Source: Bradyrhizobium sp. 190 (lineage in GTDB: Bacteria > Pseudomonadota > Alphaproteobacteria > Rhizobiales > Xanthobacteraceae). Taken from it: a DNA stretch of 64,000 nt. This document shows, piece by piece, positions 9,648 to 18,437 of this stretch. The translations under genes were made by a program, and so were the position numbers. The notes beneath the pieces were generated by a model. The model did no database searches. It was given only the letters and a program-made list of their open reading frames with translations, and had not been told where the DNA came from. The first letter of the stretch is position 1, and every line of letters starts with the position of its first letter. The DNA lies in assembly GCF_023073415.1 (NCBI RefSeq), contig NZ_JADPJL010000034.1:1-64000 (forward strand), given 5' to 3'.

Positions 9648-9677
9648 GGCATCAGATCTTCTGGCATCAGATCTTCA
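9648..9677. repeat. 15-bp tandem duplication
   Basis: GGCATCAGATCTTCT at 9648-9662 is followed directly by GGCATCAGATCTTCA at 9663-9677. It is a perfect repeat except for the last base, in otherwise unremarkable intergenic DNA. Confidence 0.9.
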
Positions 9678-9828
9678 CAATGCCCGTCCATATTACCAAG
9701 TTTTCCCGATCTCGGAAATTCGTTGGCCGCATTCGCCATCAGTTTCACTCAGGGCGATTGGTCGGCCAATGCCGCAATCGCAATTTTACGATCTAGGGAT
9801 GTTTCCCGCTCCTCGTGCAGCCGAACAA

Positions 9829-9848
9829 CAGGCTGCCTGAGGGCAGCC
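9829..9848. terminator. Stem-loop downstream of the Cache chemoreceptor gene
   Basis: AGGCTGCC and GGCAGCCT pair around a short loop, about 75 bases beyond the stop codon of the minus-strand receptor gene. On the minus strand it is followed by GTTGTT rather than a clean U-run, so terminator strength is uncertain. Confidence 0.5.
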
Positions 9849-9925
9849 TGCGCTTCTGATTCGCAACCATCGGCGGTCGCAAAGCCGGCAGGAGGCGCCG
9901 GCTTCGGACCGAATAGTCAGTACGA

Positions 9926-11626
9926 TTAGGCCGCCCGCACCGAGTCAAGGAACCTGCCGACCTCAAGCTTGAGGCGGTTGGAGTCGCCCGACAGCGATTG
10001 CGCCGCCGCAAGCACCTGCGAGGACGCCGATCCGGTTTCGCCGGCGCCGCGCTGCACGTCGCCGATATTGGAGGACACCTGCTGGGTACCCGCCGCCGCC
10101 TGCTGCACGTTGCGGGAGATTTCCTGCGTCGCGGCGCCCTGCTCTTCCACGGCGGCCGCAATGGTCGACGAAATCTCCGACAATTTTTCAATCGTGCCGC
10201 TGATGGCCTGGATTGCGTTCACCGACTCCTGGGTTGCCGCCTGGATGCCGGTAATCTGTTGTCCGATCTCGCCGGTCGCCTTCGCGGTCTGCTCCGCCAG
10301 CGCCTTCACTTCGGAAGCCACGACCGCAAAACCGCGGCCGGCCTCGCCGGCGCGCGCCGCCTCGATGGTGGCGTTGAGCGCAAGCAGGTTGGTCTGGCCC
10401 GCGATGGTATTGATGAGTTCGACAACGTCGCCGATGCGGGTTGCCGCCTTCGACAATTCGCTGACGCGGTCGTTGGTGACACGCGCCTGATCAACGGCGT
10501 CATTGGCCATCCGCGCCGATTCCTGCACCTGGCGGCTGATCTCGGTGACGGACGAGGCCATCTCCTCCGTGGCGGAGGCAACCGATTGTACGTTGGTGGA
10601 AGCTTCCTCGGAGGCTGCCGCGACTGCGGTCGTGAGCTCCTGCGCGCGCTCCGCGGTCGCGGTCAGCGTGCCCGCGGATACTTCGAGCTGGCTCGATGCC
10701 GACGACACCGCTTCGACGATCTGGCCAACGGCGGCTTCGAAATCGTTGGCCATCTTGTGCATGTCTGCCTTGCGGCCGCTCGTCGCGCGGATCTCCGCCT
10801 CGCGCTGCTCGGTCTCCAGCGTCTGACGGGCGACGGCATTGCTCTTGAAGATCTCGACGGCCTTGGCCATCTCGCCGACCTCGTCGCCGCGTCCGACGCC
10901 GGGCACCTCGACGGCAAGGTTGCCGCTGGCGAGATCGTTCATCGCGACCGTCATCCGTTGCAGCGGGCCGGTGACGCTACGCGCCACGAAGATCGACACC
11001 ACGAGCATAAACAGCAGGATCGCGCCGGCAGCGATCAGGGAGCGCTGGGTCGAAGCCCAGGTCTGCGCCTTCAGGTCGTCGATGTAGACGCCGGTGCCGA
11101 CGACCCAGTTCCACGGCGCGAAGCCGACCACGTAGGACAATTTCGGCTGCGGCTTGTCGAAGCCCGGCTTGGGCCACTCATAGGGAACGAAGCCTGAGCC
11201 GCTCTTTTTGACCGTATTGACGAAGTCGACGAACAGCAGCTTGCCGTTCGGATCCTTGTAGCTCGACAGATCGTTGCCATTCATTTCCGGCTTGATCGGA
11301 TGCATCACCATCTTCGGATGCATATCGTTGATCCAGTAATAATCGTTGTTGCCGTAGCGGAGCGCCCCGATCCGCGCCATCGCGCGCTTCTGGGCGTCGG
11401 CGTCCGAAACGCCGCCCTTCTGCGTCGCGGCATGCTCTTCCTTGATGATGCCTAGCGCGAGGTCGCCGAGGTGCCGCAGCTCGATCTGCTTCTGCTGGTC
11501 GAGGGCCGATGCCAGTTCCCGCGACTCGAGAAAGGTCACGCCCAGAAGCCCGATGAAGCTGAGGCAGATGAGAGCGTAGATCTTTCGGCCAACCGTCATC
11601 CTGGCCCGGCGTATCGTTCCAAACAT
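9926..11626 (-). CDS. Methyl-accepting chemotaxis protein with single Cache (sCache_2) sensor
   Basis: The protein has 566 aa. The start at 11626 (MFGTIRRARMTVG) has GGAG seven bases upstream and fits the first membrane helix (about 12-33); a longer in-frame start adds only an unlikely leader. The periplasmic domain (about 40-187) is a typical sCache_2 with YGNNDYYWINDMHPKMVMHP and the closing WVVGTGVYIDDL. Helix 2 lies at about 196-215, then HAMP and the signalling domain with QTNLLALNATIEAARAGE. Members of this sensor class often bind small carboxylates such as C2-C4 acids, which would suit the acid-catabolism genes nearby, but the ligand here is inferred. The C-terminus KLEVGRFLDSVRAA matches its paralogues. 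Confidence 0.95.
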   Translation of the reverse strand: MFGTIRRARMTVGRKIYALICLSFIGLLGVTFLESRELASALDQQKQIELRHLGDLALGIIKEEHAATQKGGVSDADAQKRAMARIGALRYGNNDYYWINDMHPKMVMHPIKPEMNGNDLSSYKDPNGKLLFVDFVNTVKKSGSGFVPYEWPKPGFDKPQPKLSYVVGFAPWNWVVGTGVYIDDLKAQTWASTQRSLIAAGAILLFMLVVSIFVARSVTGPLQRMTVAMNDLASGNLAVEVPGVGRGDEVGEMAKAVEIFKSNAVARQTLETEQREAEIRATSGRKADMHKMANDFEAAVGQIVEAVSSASSQLEVSAGTLTATAERAQELTTAVAAASEEASTNVQSVASATEEMASSVTEISRQVQESARMANDAVDQARVTNDRVSELSKAATRIGDVVELINTIAGQTNLLALNATIEAARAGEAGRGFAVVASEVKALAEQTAKATGEIGQQITGIQAATQESVNAIQAISGTIEKLSEISSTIAAAVEEQGAATQEISRNVQQAAAGTQQVSSNIGDVQRGAGETGSASSQVLAAAQSLSGDSNRLKLEVGRFLDSVRAA

Positions 11627-11800
11627 GCTTGATCTCCACGCGACGACGGATGTCGTGCGCCCCATTTCGCGGAATCGTATATGTCGGCCGCTTTCTTCCC
11701 GTTAATTTTGTACTCAGTAGATATACTGGGTTTTATTAATAATCGGAGCCTTGCGCGGTCGGTGCCTCAGGCAAGTTTCATCTGGGGGTTCACGAACAGC

Positions 11801-11837
11801 AAAAAGCCCTCCCCTTGGTTTAGAGGTGGGCCTTTTT
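11801..11837 (-). terminator. Probable intrinsic terminator of the third chemoreceptor gene
   Basis: On the minus strand AAAAAGGCCCACCTC pairs imperfectly with GGGGAGGGCTTTTT, ending in a run of five T. It begins about 20 bases beyond the stop codon of the receptor gene at 11859. Confidence 0.75.
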
Positions 11838-11858
11838 GACTTGCGGCCTGTCGGCTGC

Positions 11859-13889
11859 TTACGCCGCCCGCACCGAATTCAGGAACTTGCCGACCTGGGC
11901 CTTGAGGCGGCTCGACTCCGACGACAGCGACTGCGCCGAGGAGAGCACCTGCGAAGAGGCCGTGCCGGTCTCGCCGGCGCCTCGCTGCACGTCGGTGATG
12001 TTGGCGGAGACCTGCTGGGTGCCGCGGGCGGCCTGCTGCACGTTGCGGGAGATTTCCTGCGTGGCCGCGCCCTGCTCTTCCACGGCGGCGGCAATGGTCG
12101 AGGAGATCTCCGACAGCTTTTCGATGGTGCTGCTGATCGCCTGGATCGCCCCGACCGACTCCTCGGTCGCTGCCTGGATGCCGGTGATCTGCTGGCCGAT
12201 CTCGCCGGTCGCCTTCGAGGTTTGTTCGGCCAGCGCCTTTACCTCAGACGCCACGACGGCGAAACCGCGGCCGGCGTCGCCGGCGCGCGCCGCCTCGATG
12301 GTGGCGTTGAGCGCCAGCAAGTTGGTCTGTTCGGCGATGGTGTTGATGAGTTCGACCACGGCGCCGATGCGGGCGGCCGCCTTCGCCAGTTCGCTGACCC
12401 GGCCATTGGTGGTGCGGGCCTGATCGACGGCCTCATTGGCCATCCGCGCCGATTCCTGAACCTGACGGCCGATCTCGGTGATGGATGACGCCATCTCCTC
12501 GGTGGAGGAGGCCACCGACTGCACATTGGTGGAGGCTTCCTCGGAAGCCGCGGCGACCATCGTGGTCAGCTCCTGGGCGCGTTCGGCGGTCGTCGTCAGC
12601 GTGCCGGCGGCGGATTCGAGCTGGGTCGATGCCGATGACACCGTCTCCACGATATTGCCGACCGCACCTTCGAAATCGTCGGCGAGCTTGATCATTTCGG
12701 CCTTGCGCCGCTTCGCCGCGACCAGGTCCTGCTCGACCTTGGCTTCGGCTTCCTCGCGCGCCTTGTGCTCGGCGTTCTCGCGGATGACGGTCACCGTCTT
12801 GGCGAGGTCGCCGATTTCGTCGCCGCGGCCGGCGCCGGGAATTTCGACGTCGAGATCACCGCCGGCCATCCTGCCCAGCGCACCGTTCAGCCGCGTCATC
12901 GGACGCGCGACGCCGAGGAAGGAGAACACCACCGAGGCGATCAGCGAGGCGACAACGATGATCGCCATGATCAGGTTGATCTGGTTGGCGCGCTCGGTAT
13001 CGAACATCACCGCGTCCTTGGAGATCTTCGCATCCCTCTGCGCGCCCTCGACCGTCGTCTCCATCAGGTGGGCGACGTCAGCGGCGGCCTTGACGGTGCG
13101 GGTGGCGATGATCTCGCTCTTCGACTGCTCGGTCTTGACGGCCTCCTCATTGGCGGCCAGGAAGCGCTTCACGATCGAGGAAAGGTTGCTGACCACGACC
13201 AGCAAATCCCGATCATCGGCTTCGCCACGCAACTTGTTGAAGACATCCTTGAGCGAGGCCTCGGTCTTGGCCATCTCCGTGACCAGGTTGGCCTCGCCGG
13301 TAGCGCCGAGCTTCCAGGCATTCGCCCGCAGCGCGTTCACCTTGCCATCGGCCTGAAACAACAAACGCTCGATCTCGAGGCGGTTGTCCAGCTTTTGCAT
13401 GGCCGGCAACTTCATCTGAGTATCGACCGACTTGTTCCATTCTTCGGAAACGACCGAGCGCTTCTCGATCTGCGCCAGCAGCGTCGTCTGCGCCTTCGCG
13501 AGATCTTCCACTGCCGCGGCAAAGCCTTCCATCAACGCCTTGGTCTTCTGGAGCTGTTCCTTGGCTTCCGGCCGCTGGGCTATTGCCAGCGCCGCCTCCA
13601 GCTCCTTTGCCGCGCTCGCCTTGTGGCGCTGCAGATCGGCAAGGGCCTTTTCGACTTCAGCGCGAGTTCTCGCCAGGCGGACGTCGTCAGCGGCAAGCTG
13701 AATCTTGCGCAGGTCGATATGCGCGGCGAGCGCATTATTCGCCACCTGCTGCGATCGCGTGGCGCGATCGCTGGAATCCTCGATCTTCGATTCGGTGACC
13801 ATCTGGTTGGCCACCATGCCGATCGCCAGCAAGACGCCGACCGCCCCGGCCAAGCCCAGTTTGTTTCCGATACGGTTGAGCTTGATCAT
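11859..13889 (-). CDS. Methyl-accepting chemotaxis protein with long helical sensor (HBM-like)
   Basis: The protein has 676 aa from the ATG (MIKLNRIGNKLGLAG); a TTG 69 bases upstream is an unlikely start. Membrane helix 1 is at about 8-28 and helix 2 at about 305-327, so the periplasmic sensor is about 275 residues and all helical, the size of a helical bimodular (HBM) domain or a doubled four-helix bundle. HAMP follows at about 328-382, then a signalling domain with EQTNLLALNATIEAARAGDA. The tip-region G in the usual GQTNL is E here. It ends AQVGKFLNSVRAA. HBM receptors of pseudomonads sense organic acids such as TCA intermediates; that cannot be transferred here without testing. Confidence 0.93.
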   Translation of the reverse strand: MIKLNRIGNKLGLAGAVGVLLAIGMVANQMVTESKIEDSSDRATRSQQVANNALAAHIDLRKIQLAADDVRLARTRAEVEKALADLQRHKASAAKELEAALAIAQRPEAKEQLQKTKALMEGFAAAVEDLAKAQTTLLAQIEKRSVVSEEWNKSVDTQMKLPAMQKLDNRLEIERLLFQADGKVNALRANAWKLGATGEANLVTEMAKTEASLKDVFNKLRGEADDRDLLVVVSNLSSIVKRFLAANEEAVKTEQSKSEIIATRTVKAAADVAHLMETTVEGAQRDAKISKDAVMFDTERANQINLIMAIIVVASLIASVVFSFLGVARPMTRLNGALGRMAGGDLDVEIPGAGRGDEIGDLAKTVTVIRENAEHKAREEAEAKVEQDLVAAKRRKAEMIKLADDFEGAVGNIVETVSSASTQLESAAGTLTTTAERAQELTTMVAAASEEASTNVQSVASSTEEMASSITEIGRQVQESARMANEAVDQARTTNGRVSELAKAAARIGAVVELINTIAEQTNLLALNATIEAARAGDAGRGFAVVASEVKALAEQTSKATGEIGQQITGIQAATEESVGAIQAISSTIEKLSEISSTIAAAVEEQGAATQEISRNVQQAARGTQQVSANITDVQRGAGETGTASSQVLSSAQSLSSESSRLKAQVGKFLNSVRAA

Positions 13890-14136
13890 GTCGACGACCC
13901 CAAATTCTTCTGAAGCAGTTTTCCGGAGGTGAAATTTGCGGCGCAAAGGAACCGGCAACCTTCACGCGCGAATCCCGGAGATGCGCGAGCAGCGTAGCGG
14001 GGACCGGTTAATTTCCGCTTGCGTGCAACTACTTAATATCCAGTCGGGTTGTAGTGCTGCCGACTTCGCGCCAAACGCGAAAGCGCCCGGTTCCCCTTGC
14101 CTGGAGCCGGACCCTTCGCCTGACGCCGGCCGGCTG

Positions 14137-15828
14137 TCAGGCTGCCCGAACCGACTCCAGAAACTTGCCGACCTCGAGCCTGAGACGCTTGCTGTCGCCC
14201 GACAGCAACTGCGCCGCCGAAAGCACCTGCGAGGAGGCCGCGCCGGTCTCGCTGGCGCCGCGCTGCACAGCGGTGATGTTGGTTGAGACCTGCTGGGTGC
14301 CCCTGGCCGCCTGCTGCACGTTGCGGGAGATTTCCTGCGTTGCTGCGCCCTGCTCTTCCACGGCAGCCGCGATCGCCGAGGAGATTTCCGCCAGCCTTTC
14401 GATGGTGCCGCTGATTTCCTTGATCGCGCTCACGGACTCCTGGGTTGCGCCCTGGATGCCGGCAATCTGCTGGCTGATTTCGCCGGTGGCCTTTGCCGTC
14501 TGTTCGGCCAGCGCCTTGACTTCCGACGCCACGACCGCAAAGCCGCGGCCCGCATCACCGGCGCGCGCCGCCTCGATGGTGGCGTTGAGCGCGAGCAGGT
14601 TGGTCTGGCCGGCGATGGTGTTGATGAGTTCGACCACGTCGCCGATCCGGCCCGCCGCCTTGGACAATTCGCTGACCCGGTTGTTGGTGACGCGGGCCTG
14701 ACCGACCGCGTCCGTCGCCATCCGCGCCGATTCCTGCACCTGACGGCCGATCTCGGTCACCGACGAAGAAAGCTCTTCGGTCGCCGACGCCACTGACTGC
14801 ACGTTGGCGGAGGCTTCCCCGGAAGCCGAGGCCACGGTTGATGTCAGCGTCTGCGAGCGTTCGGCTGTCGCCGACAGCGTGCCGGCGGAGGCTTCGAGCT
14901 GCGTCGAAGCCGACGACACCGTCTGCACGATCTCGCCGATCACGTTTTCGAAATTGCGGGTGATGCCGTCGACCCGCCGGCCACGTTCGATCTTGGCTTC
15001 GGCGTCGGTGGCTGCGGCCTCGTCGGCGGCCTTCTTGGCAATCAGCGCCTGCTTGAATACCCGCAAGGTGTCCGCCATCGCGCCGATTTCGGTCTTTTCG
15101 CCCTGATGCGGCACATCCGCGCTCAAATCGCCTTGGCCCAACGCCTGCATCGGGGTGGCGATGGAGGCGATGCCATCAGATACGTCGCGAACCAGATAAT
15201 AGCTGACGGCGATACCGGTGATGACGGCCACACCCAGGATGGTCGCGAGCATCATGAAAGCGAATGCATAATTGTCGGCGGCCTCCTGCGCCGCCTTGTC
15301 GCCGCCCGCGTTGTTGAGGTCGATATCCTTCTTCAGGACGGCGTCGGCGTCGAGCCCGACCTTGTTCACGGTGGTGTTGTTCAAGTCGTTCGCTTCCGTC
15401 GGAATCTGGCCGGCCGCCTTGCGGGACAGCTCCATGACCTCCTGAGTTCCCTTGCGATACTTGTCCCAGAGCTGAGACCACTGAGCGTAGAGCGCGCGCT
15501 CTTCCGGAGACGTAATCAACGGCTCATAGGCCGCGCGGATCTTGGTGTTGGACTCGATGACGCTCGCCAGCGTCTTTTCCGCCGCCAGCTTTTCTTCCAG
15601 CGTCTCAGCCAGCATGTGCTCGCGGATCACGTTGCGATAGGTGATGACACTGGCGCGCAAGTCGCCGAGCACGCGGACGCTCGGCATCCAGCTCGTCGCG
15701 ATGTCCACCGTGTTGGCGTTGATGGCCCGCATGTTGCGGACGGCGAGCAGGCCCATGCCCGTCATCGCGACGAGCAGGAACGCCACCACAGCGATGATCT
15801 TGGTGCGGATGGAGTATTTGGCGAGCAT
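14137..15828 (-). CDS. Methyl-accepting chemotaxis protein with four-helix-bundle sensor
   Basis: The protein has 563 aa. Membrane helix 1 (about 9-30) is followed by a periplasmic four-helix-bundle (4HB_MCP) domain of about 155 residues, recognisable by the early RNMRAINANTVDIATSWMPS segment, then helix 2 (about 190-214), HAMP and the signalling domain with QTNLLALNATIEAARAGDA. The C-terminus RLEVGKFLESVRAA matches its three paralogues. It is the most upstream gene of the receptor cluster and is separated from the next by about 250 bases, so the four genes probably have separate promoters. No cheA, cheW, cheR or cheB is visible in the window. Confidence 0.95.
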   Translation of the reverse strand: MLAKYSIRTKIIAVVAFLLVAMTGMGLLAVRNMRAINANTVDIATSWMPSVRVLGDLRASVITYRNVIREHMLAETLEEKLAAEKTLASVIESNTKIRAAYEPLITSPEERALYAQWSQLWDKYRKGTQEVMELSRKAAGQIPTEANDLNNTTVNKVGLDADAVLKKDIDLNNAGGDKAAQEAADNYAFAFMMLATILGVAVITGIAVSYYLVRDVSDGIASIATPMQALGQGDLSADVPHQGEKTEIGAMADTLRVFKQALIAKKAADEAAATDAEAKIERGRRVDGITRNFENVIGEIVQTVSSASTQLEASAGTLSATAERSQTLTSTVASASGEASANVQSVASATEELSSSVTEIGRQVQESARMATDAVGQARVTNNRVSELSKAAGRIGDVVELINTIAGQTNLLALNATIEAARAGDAGRGFAVVASEVKALAEQTAKATGEISQQIAGIQGATQESVSAIKEISGTIERLAEISSAIAAAVEEQGAATQEISRNVQQAARGTQQVSTNITAVQRGASETGAASSQVLSAAQLLSGDSKRLRLEVGKFLESVRAA

Positions 15829-16001
15829 GGCAGGAATCTCTTGGTTTTGGGCGCGCGGGGCACGCCGGATGGCGGCAAGGCGGGAAAACGGAGACGCCTT
15901 GCCAACATCAAAACCGATGCTGCCTCAGGTTGAGTTAACGCACGTTGACTAAAATACCGATGCTGGCCGATTTTACCGGGAGGTGAATGCCGGCGAAGCG
16001 G

Positions 16002-17279
16002 TCAGCGCATCAGCTTCAGCGCGTCGGAAAAAAACTCGGGCCCGCCGAAATTGCCCGATTTCAGGGCAAGCAACATCTCGCCTCTGTCGGCGCCGACAGC
16101 GCTTAAAACCGGCACTCCTGCAGCGATTTCTGCGCCTACGAGGAATCCGGGAATGCGCAGGCGATCGACGACGGCGCCTGAAGTTTCACCACCCGCGACC
16201 ACCAGCCGCCGCACGCCTGTGCGCACCAGGCCCTCGGCGATATCGGCCATCGCCTGCTCGATGGCATGTCCGGCTGCATCGCGGCCATGCCGAGATTGCA
16301 GAGCTGCAACCTGATCCGGCGTCGAGCTGCTGGCGATCAGGATCGGGCCGCCGCTGATTCGGTCGGTCGCCCAGGCCAGCGCCCGCCGTACCTCGCCGGG
16401 GCCGGCGATGATCTGTTCGGGGTCGAGATGCAGCACGGCCATGGTCTTTTCGGCGTTCGCAATCTGCGCCAACGTCGCCTGCGAACAGCTCCCAGCCAGG
16501 CACGCCGCCGGTCCGCCGACCGGCGTGCCGGAGACCGCGCCCGCGGCAGCCGATTTGACCTTGCCGGAGGCGACCAGCGCCCGCGCGAGACCCAGGCCGA
16601 TGCCGGACGCGCCGACTGAAAGGCGATGATCCAGCGCGACGCCGCCGATGGTTTCGAGGTCGCGGTCGAACACGGCGTCGATGATAACAGCGCCGATGCC
16701 CTTGCCCGCAAGATCGGCGAGACGCCCACGAACCGCGTCCGCGCCGCGCGCCAGCGTCGCCAGATCGACCAGCCCGACTTTGGTCTGGCTTTGGCGTGCC
16801 AGCACCCGCACCAGATTGGAATCGTGCATCGGGTTGAGCGGATGGTCCTTTAGCGGGCTTTCGTTCAGCGGCACGGCGCCTACGAACAGATTCCCCTGAT
16901 AGACGGTGCGGCCGGTTTCCGGGAAGGCCGGCGTCACCAGAACGATGGCGTCGCCGGAATCGGCGCGCAGCGCGTCCATGACGGGGCCGATATTGCCGGC
17001 ATCGGTGGAATCGAAGGTCGAGCAGATCTTGAACAGCACGTGGCCGGCGCCGCGGCCGCGCAGCCATTTCTCCGCCGCGCGCGAACGATCGACCGCAACA
17101 TCAGCCTCGATCGAGCGGCTCTTGAGCGACACCACCACCGCGTCGACCTCCGGCAGCGCGAGGTCGTCCGACGGTACGCCGATGGTCTGCACCGTGCGCA
17201 GGCCCTGACGCGTCAGCGTGTTGGCGAGATCGGAGGCGCCGGTGTAGTCGTCGGCAATGCAGCCCAAGGACAGTTTCAC
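16002..17279 (-). CDS. otnK: 3-oxo-tetronate kinase (four-carbon acid sugar kinase, DUF1537 family)
   Basis: This 425-aa cytoplasmic kinase would phosphorylate 3-oxo-tetronate to its 4-phosphate with ATP. The N-terminal substrate domain starts with GCIADDYTGASDLANTL, a hallmark of the family, and the C-terminal nucleotide-binding domain has LVVAGGETSGAVVDRL and GVPVLSAVG. The length is normal. Its start overlaps the stop of the isomerase gene otnI by 4 bases, so the two are translationally coupled. With ltnD, otnI and otnC close by, the full route from a tetronate such as L-threonate to dihydroxyacetone phosphate is present. Which stereoisomer is used is not clear from sequence. Confidence 0.9.
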   Translation of the reverse strand: MKLSLGCIADDYTGASDLANTLTRQGLRTVQTIGVPSDDLALPEVDAVVVSLKSRSIEADVAVDRSRAAEKWLRGRGAGHVLFKICSTFDSTDAGNIGPVMDALRADSGDAIVLVTPAFPETGRTVYQGNLFVGAVPLNESPLKDHPLNPMHDSNLVRVLARQSQTKVGLVDLATLARGADAVRGRLADLAGKGIGAVIIDAVFDRDLETIGGVALDHRLSVGASGIGLGLARALVASGKVKSAAAGAVSGTPVGGPAACLAGSCSQATLAQIANAEKTMAVLHLDPEQIIAGPGEVRRALAWATDRISGGPILIASSSTPDQVAALQSRHGRDAAGHAIEQAMADIAEGLVRTGVRRLVVAGGETSGAVVDRLRIPGFLVGAEIAAGVPVLSAVGADRGEMLLALKSGNFGGPEFFSDALKLMR

Positions 17280-18058
17280 GGCTTCACTCCGGCATAGGGC
17301 TTGAACCAGGCGAGGCCGTCAGTGGTCTTGCCGCGCGGGTTATATTCGCAGCCGACGAAGCCGCCATAGCCGAGCCGGTCGAGTTCAGCGAACAGGAACG
17401 GATAGTTCAGCTCCTCGCCGTCGGGCTCATTGCGCGAGGGGATGCTGGCGATCTGGACGTGTCCTGTGATCGGCATCATCTCGCGCAGCCGCATGGTGAC
17501 GTCGCCATGAATGATCTGGCAGTGATAGATGTCGAACTGCAGTTTCAGGTTCGGGATCTTCAGCTCGGCGATCAGGTCGCGCGCGAAGCCAAAATCGTTG
17601 AGGAAATAACCGGGCACGTTGCGGGCATTGATCGGCTCGATCACGACGTCGAGGCCGTGGGGCGCGAAGAATTCCGCCGTCCACGCCACCGATTTATAAA
17701 ACTGCTCGACGGCTTTCGGCTCACTTCGGTTGGCGATACCCGCCATCAGATGCAGCCGCTTGACGCCGGTCGCCTTCGCGTAAGGAAGCGCCGTCTCGAG
17801 GCTTCGCTTCAAATCGTCAAAGCGCTCCGGCAGCGCGGCAAAGCCTTTCTCGCCGGCGTCCCAATTGCCCGGCGGCAAATTGAACAGCGCCTGCGTCAGG
17901 CCGTTCTTTTTCAGCCGTTCGCCGACGGCCTCGGCCGGGTGGTCGTAAGGAAACAGGAATTCGACCGCGGTGAAGCCTGCTTTCGCCGCAGCCTCGAAGC
18001 GATCAAGGAACGGCACATCGGTGAACATCATGGAAAGATTGGCGGCAAAGCGGGGCAT
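17276..18058 (-). CDS. otnI: 2-oxo-tetronate isomerase (hydroxypyruvate isomerase-like TIM barrel)
   Basis: This 260-aa protein of the xylose isomerase-like TIM-barrel family would convert 2-oxo-tetronate to 3-oxo-tetronate. Family features include the start MPRFAANLSMMFTDVPFLDRF, AGFTAVEFLFPYD, the metal-ligand segment DVVIEPINARNVPGYF, LQFDIYHCQIIHGD and GHVQIASIPSRNEPD, and the C-terminal GCEYNPRGKT. It lies in an operon upstream of otnK (4-base overlap). Hydroxypyruvate isomerase (hyi) is the closest alternative; the otnK/ltnD context favours OtnI. Confidence 0.88.
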   Translation of the reverse strand: MPRFAANLSMMFTDVPFLDRFEAAAKAGFTAVEFLFPYDHPAEAVGERLKKNGLTQALFNLPPGNWDAGEKGFAALPERFDDLKRSLETALPYAKATGVKRLHLMAGIANRSEPKAVEQFYKSVAWTAEFFAPHGLDVVIEPINARNVPGYFLNDFGFARDLIAELKIPNLKLQFDIYHCQIIHGDVTMRLREMMPITGHVQIASIPSRNEPDGEELNYPFLFAELDRLGYGGFVGCEYNPRGKTTDGLAWFKPYAGVKP

Positions 18059-18114
18059 GGGTCCTGATCTCGCTAATCATTGCTCTGAAGAGTTGCATCT
18101 TGATAGGACGTGAC

Positions 18115-18405
18115 TCAACCTGAGACCATCCAACTGTTCCGAAAGTATTCGTCCGTCTGCTCGGCACATAAAGGCCTAAGGGGGCCGCGATCCAAATTGT
18201 ACCTCCTCATGAGCGCAATGAGATCGCGGAGACTTTCTTTGTCCATTGGACGGCGGACAGTCAGTTCCAGGTCGCGTACAACTCCCGTTACCTTCTCGAT
18301 TTCGGGAATTGATTGAAGCCATGCGAAGAAATGATCCTCGTCCGCCTGACTGTAGAAGCGCGGCCCGCTGATAAGAAGGGTAGATTTCGCAACTTCAGTC
18401 GGCAT
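18115..18405 (-). CDS. Small protein of unknown function inside the tetronate operon
   Basis: This 96-aa frame begins MPTEVAKSTLLISGPRFYSQ and ends EYFRNSWMVSG, with charged and amphipathic character and no membrane helix or signal. I do not recognise a named family. The frame sits 33 bases after ltnD and 57 bases before otnI on the same strand. Its GC content is visibly lower than its neighbours, and the codon choice is less GC3-biased. The upstream ribosome site is weak (GGGCGCAAG just before the ATG). It could be a recently acquired small gene, or a spacer with a chance frame. The alternation of hydrophobic segments, as in DHFFAWLQSIPEIEKVTGVV, looks protein-like. Confidence 0.6.
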   Translation of the reverse strand: MPTEVAKSTLLISGPRFYSQADEDHFFAWLQSIPEIEKVTGVVRDLELTVRRPMDKESLRDLIALMRRYNLDRGPLRPLCAEQTDEYFRNSWMVSG

Positions 18406-18437
18406 CTTGCGCCCCTCGGTCGGATTGTCGCTTCCGG

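Larger units (their letters stand above)
9473..9925. other. Intergenic stretch of about 450 bases, no convincing gene
   Basis: This is the only gene-free stretch above 300 bases. It holds a 15-bp tandem duplication (9648-9677), a stem-loop near 9829-9848, and a weak open frame of 96 codons on the plus strand that has no recognisable motif or good ribosome site. The AraC gene promoter must lie in its left part. Confidence 0.7.

Noticed and set aside
9550..9840. 96-codon plus-strand frame in the intergenic stretch after the AraC gene
   Set aside because: No good ribosome site, no recognisable motif, contains the 15-bp tandem duplication and ends at a stem-loop.
6497..15828. A complete chemotaxis operon
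   Set aside because: Only receptor genes and one AraC regulator are present; no cheA, cheW, cheY, cheR or cheB could be recognised.
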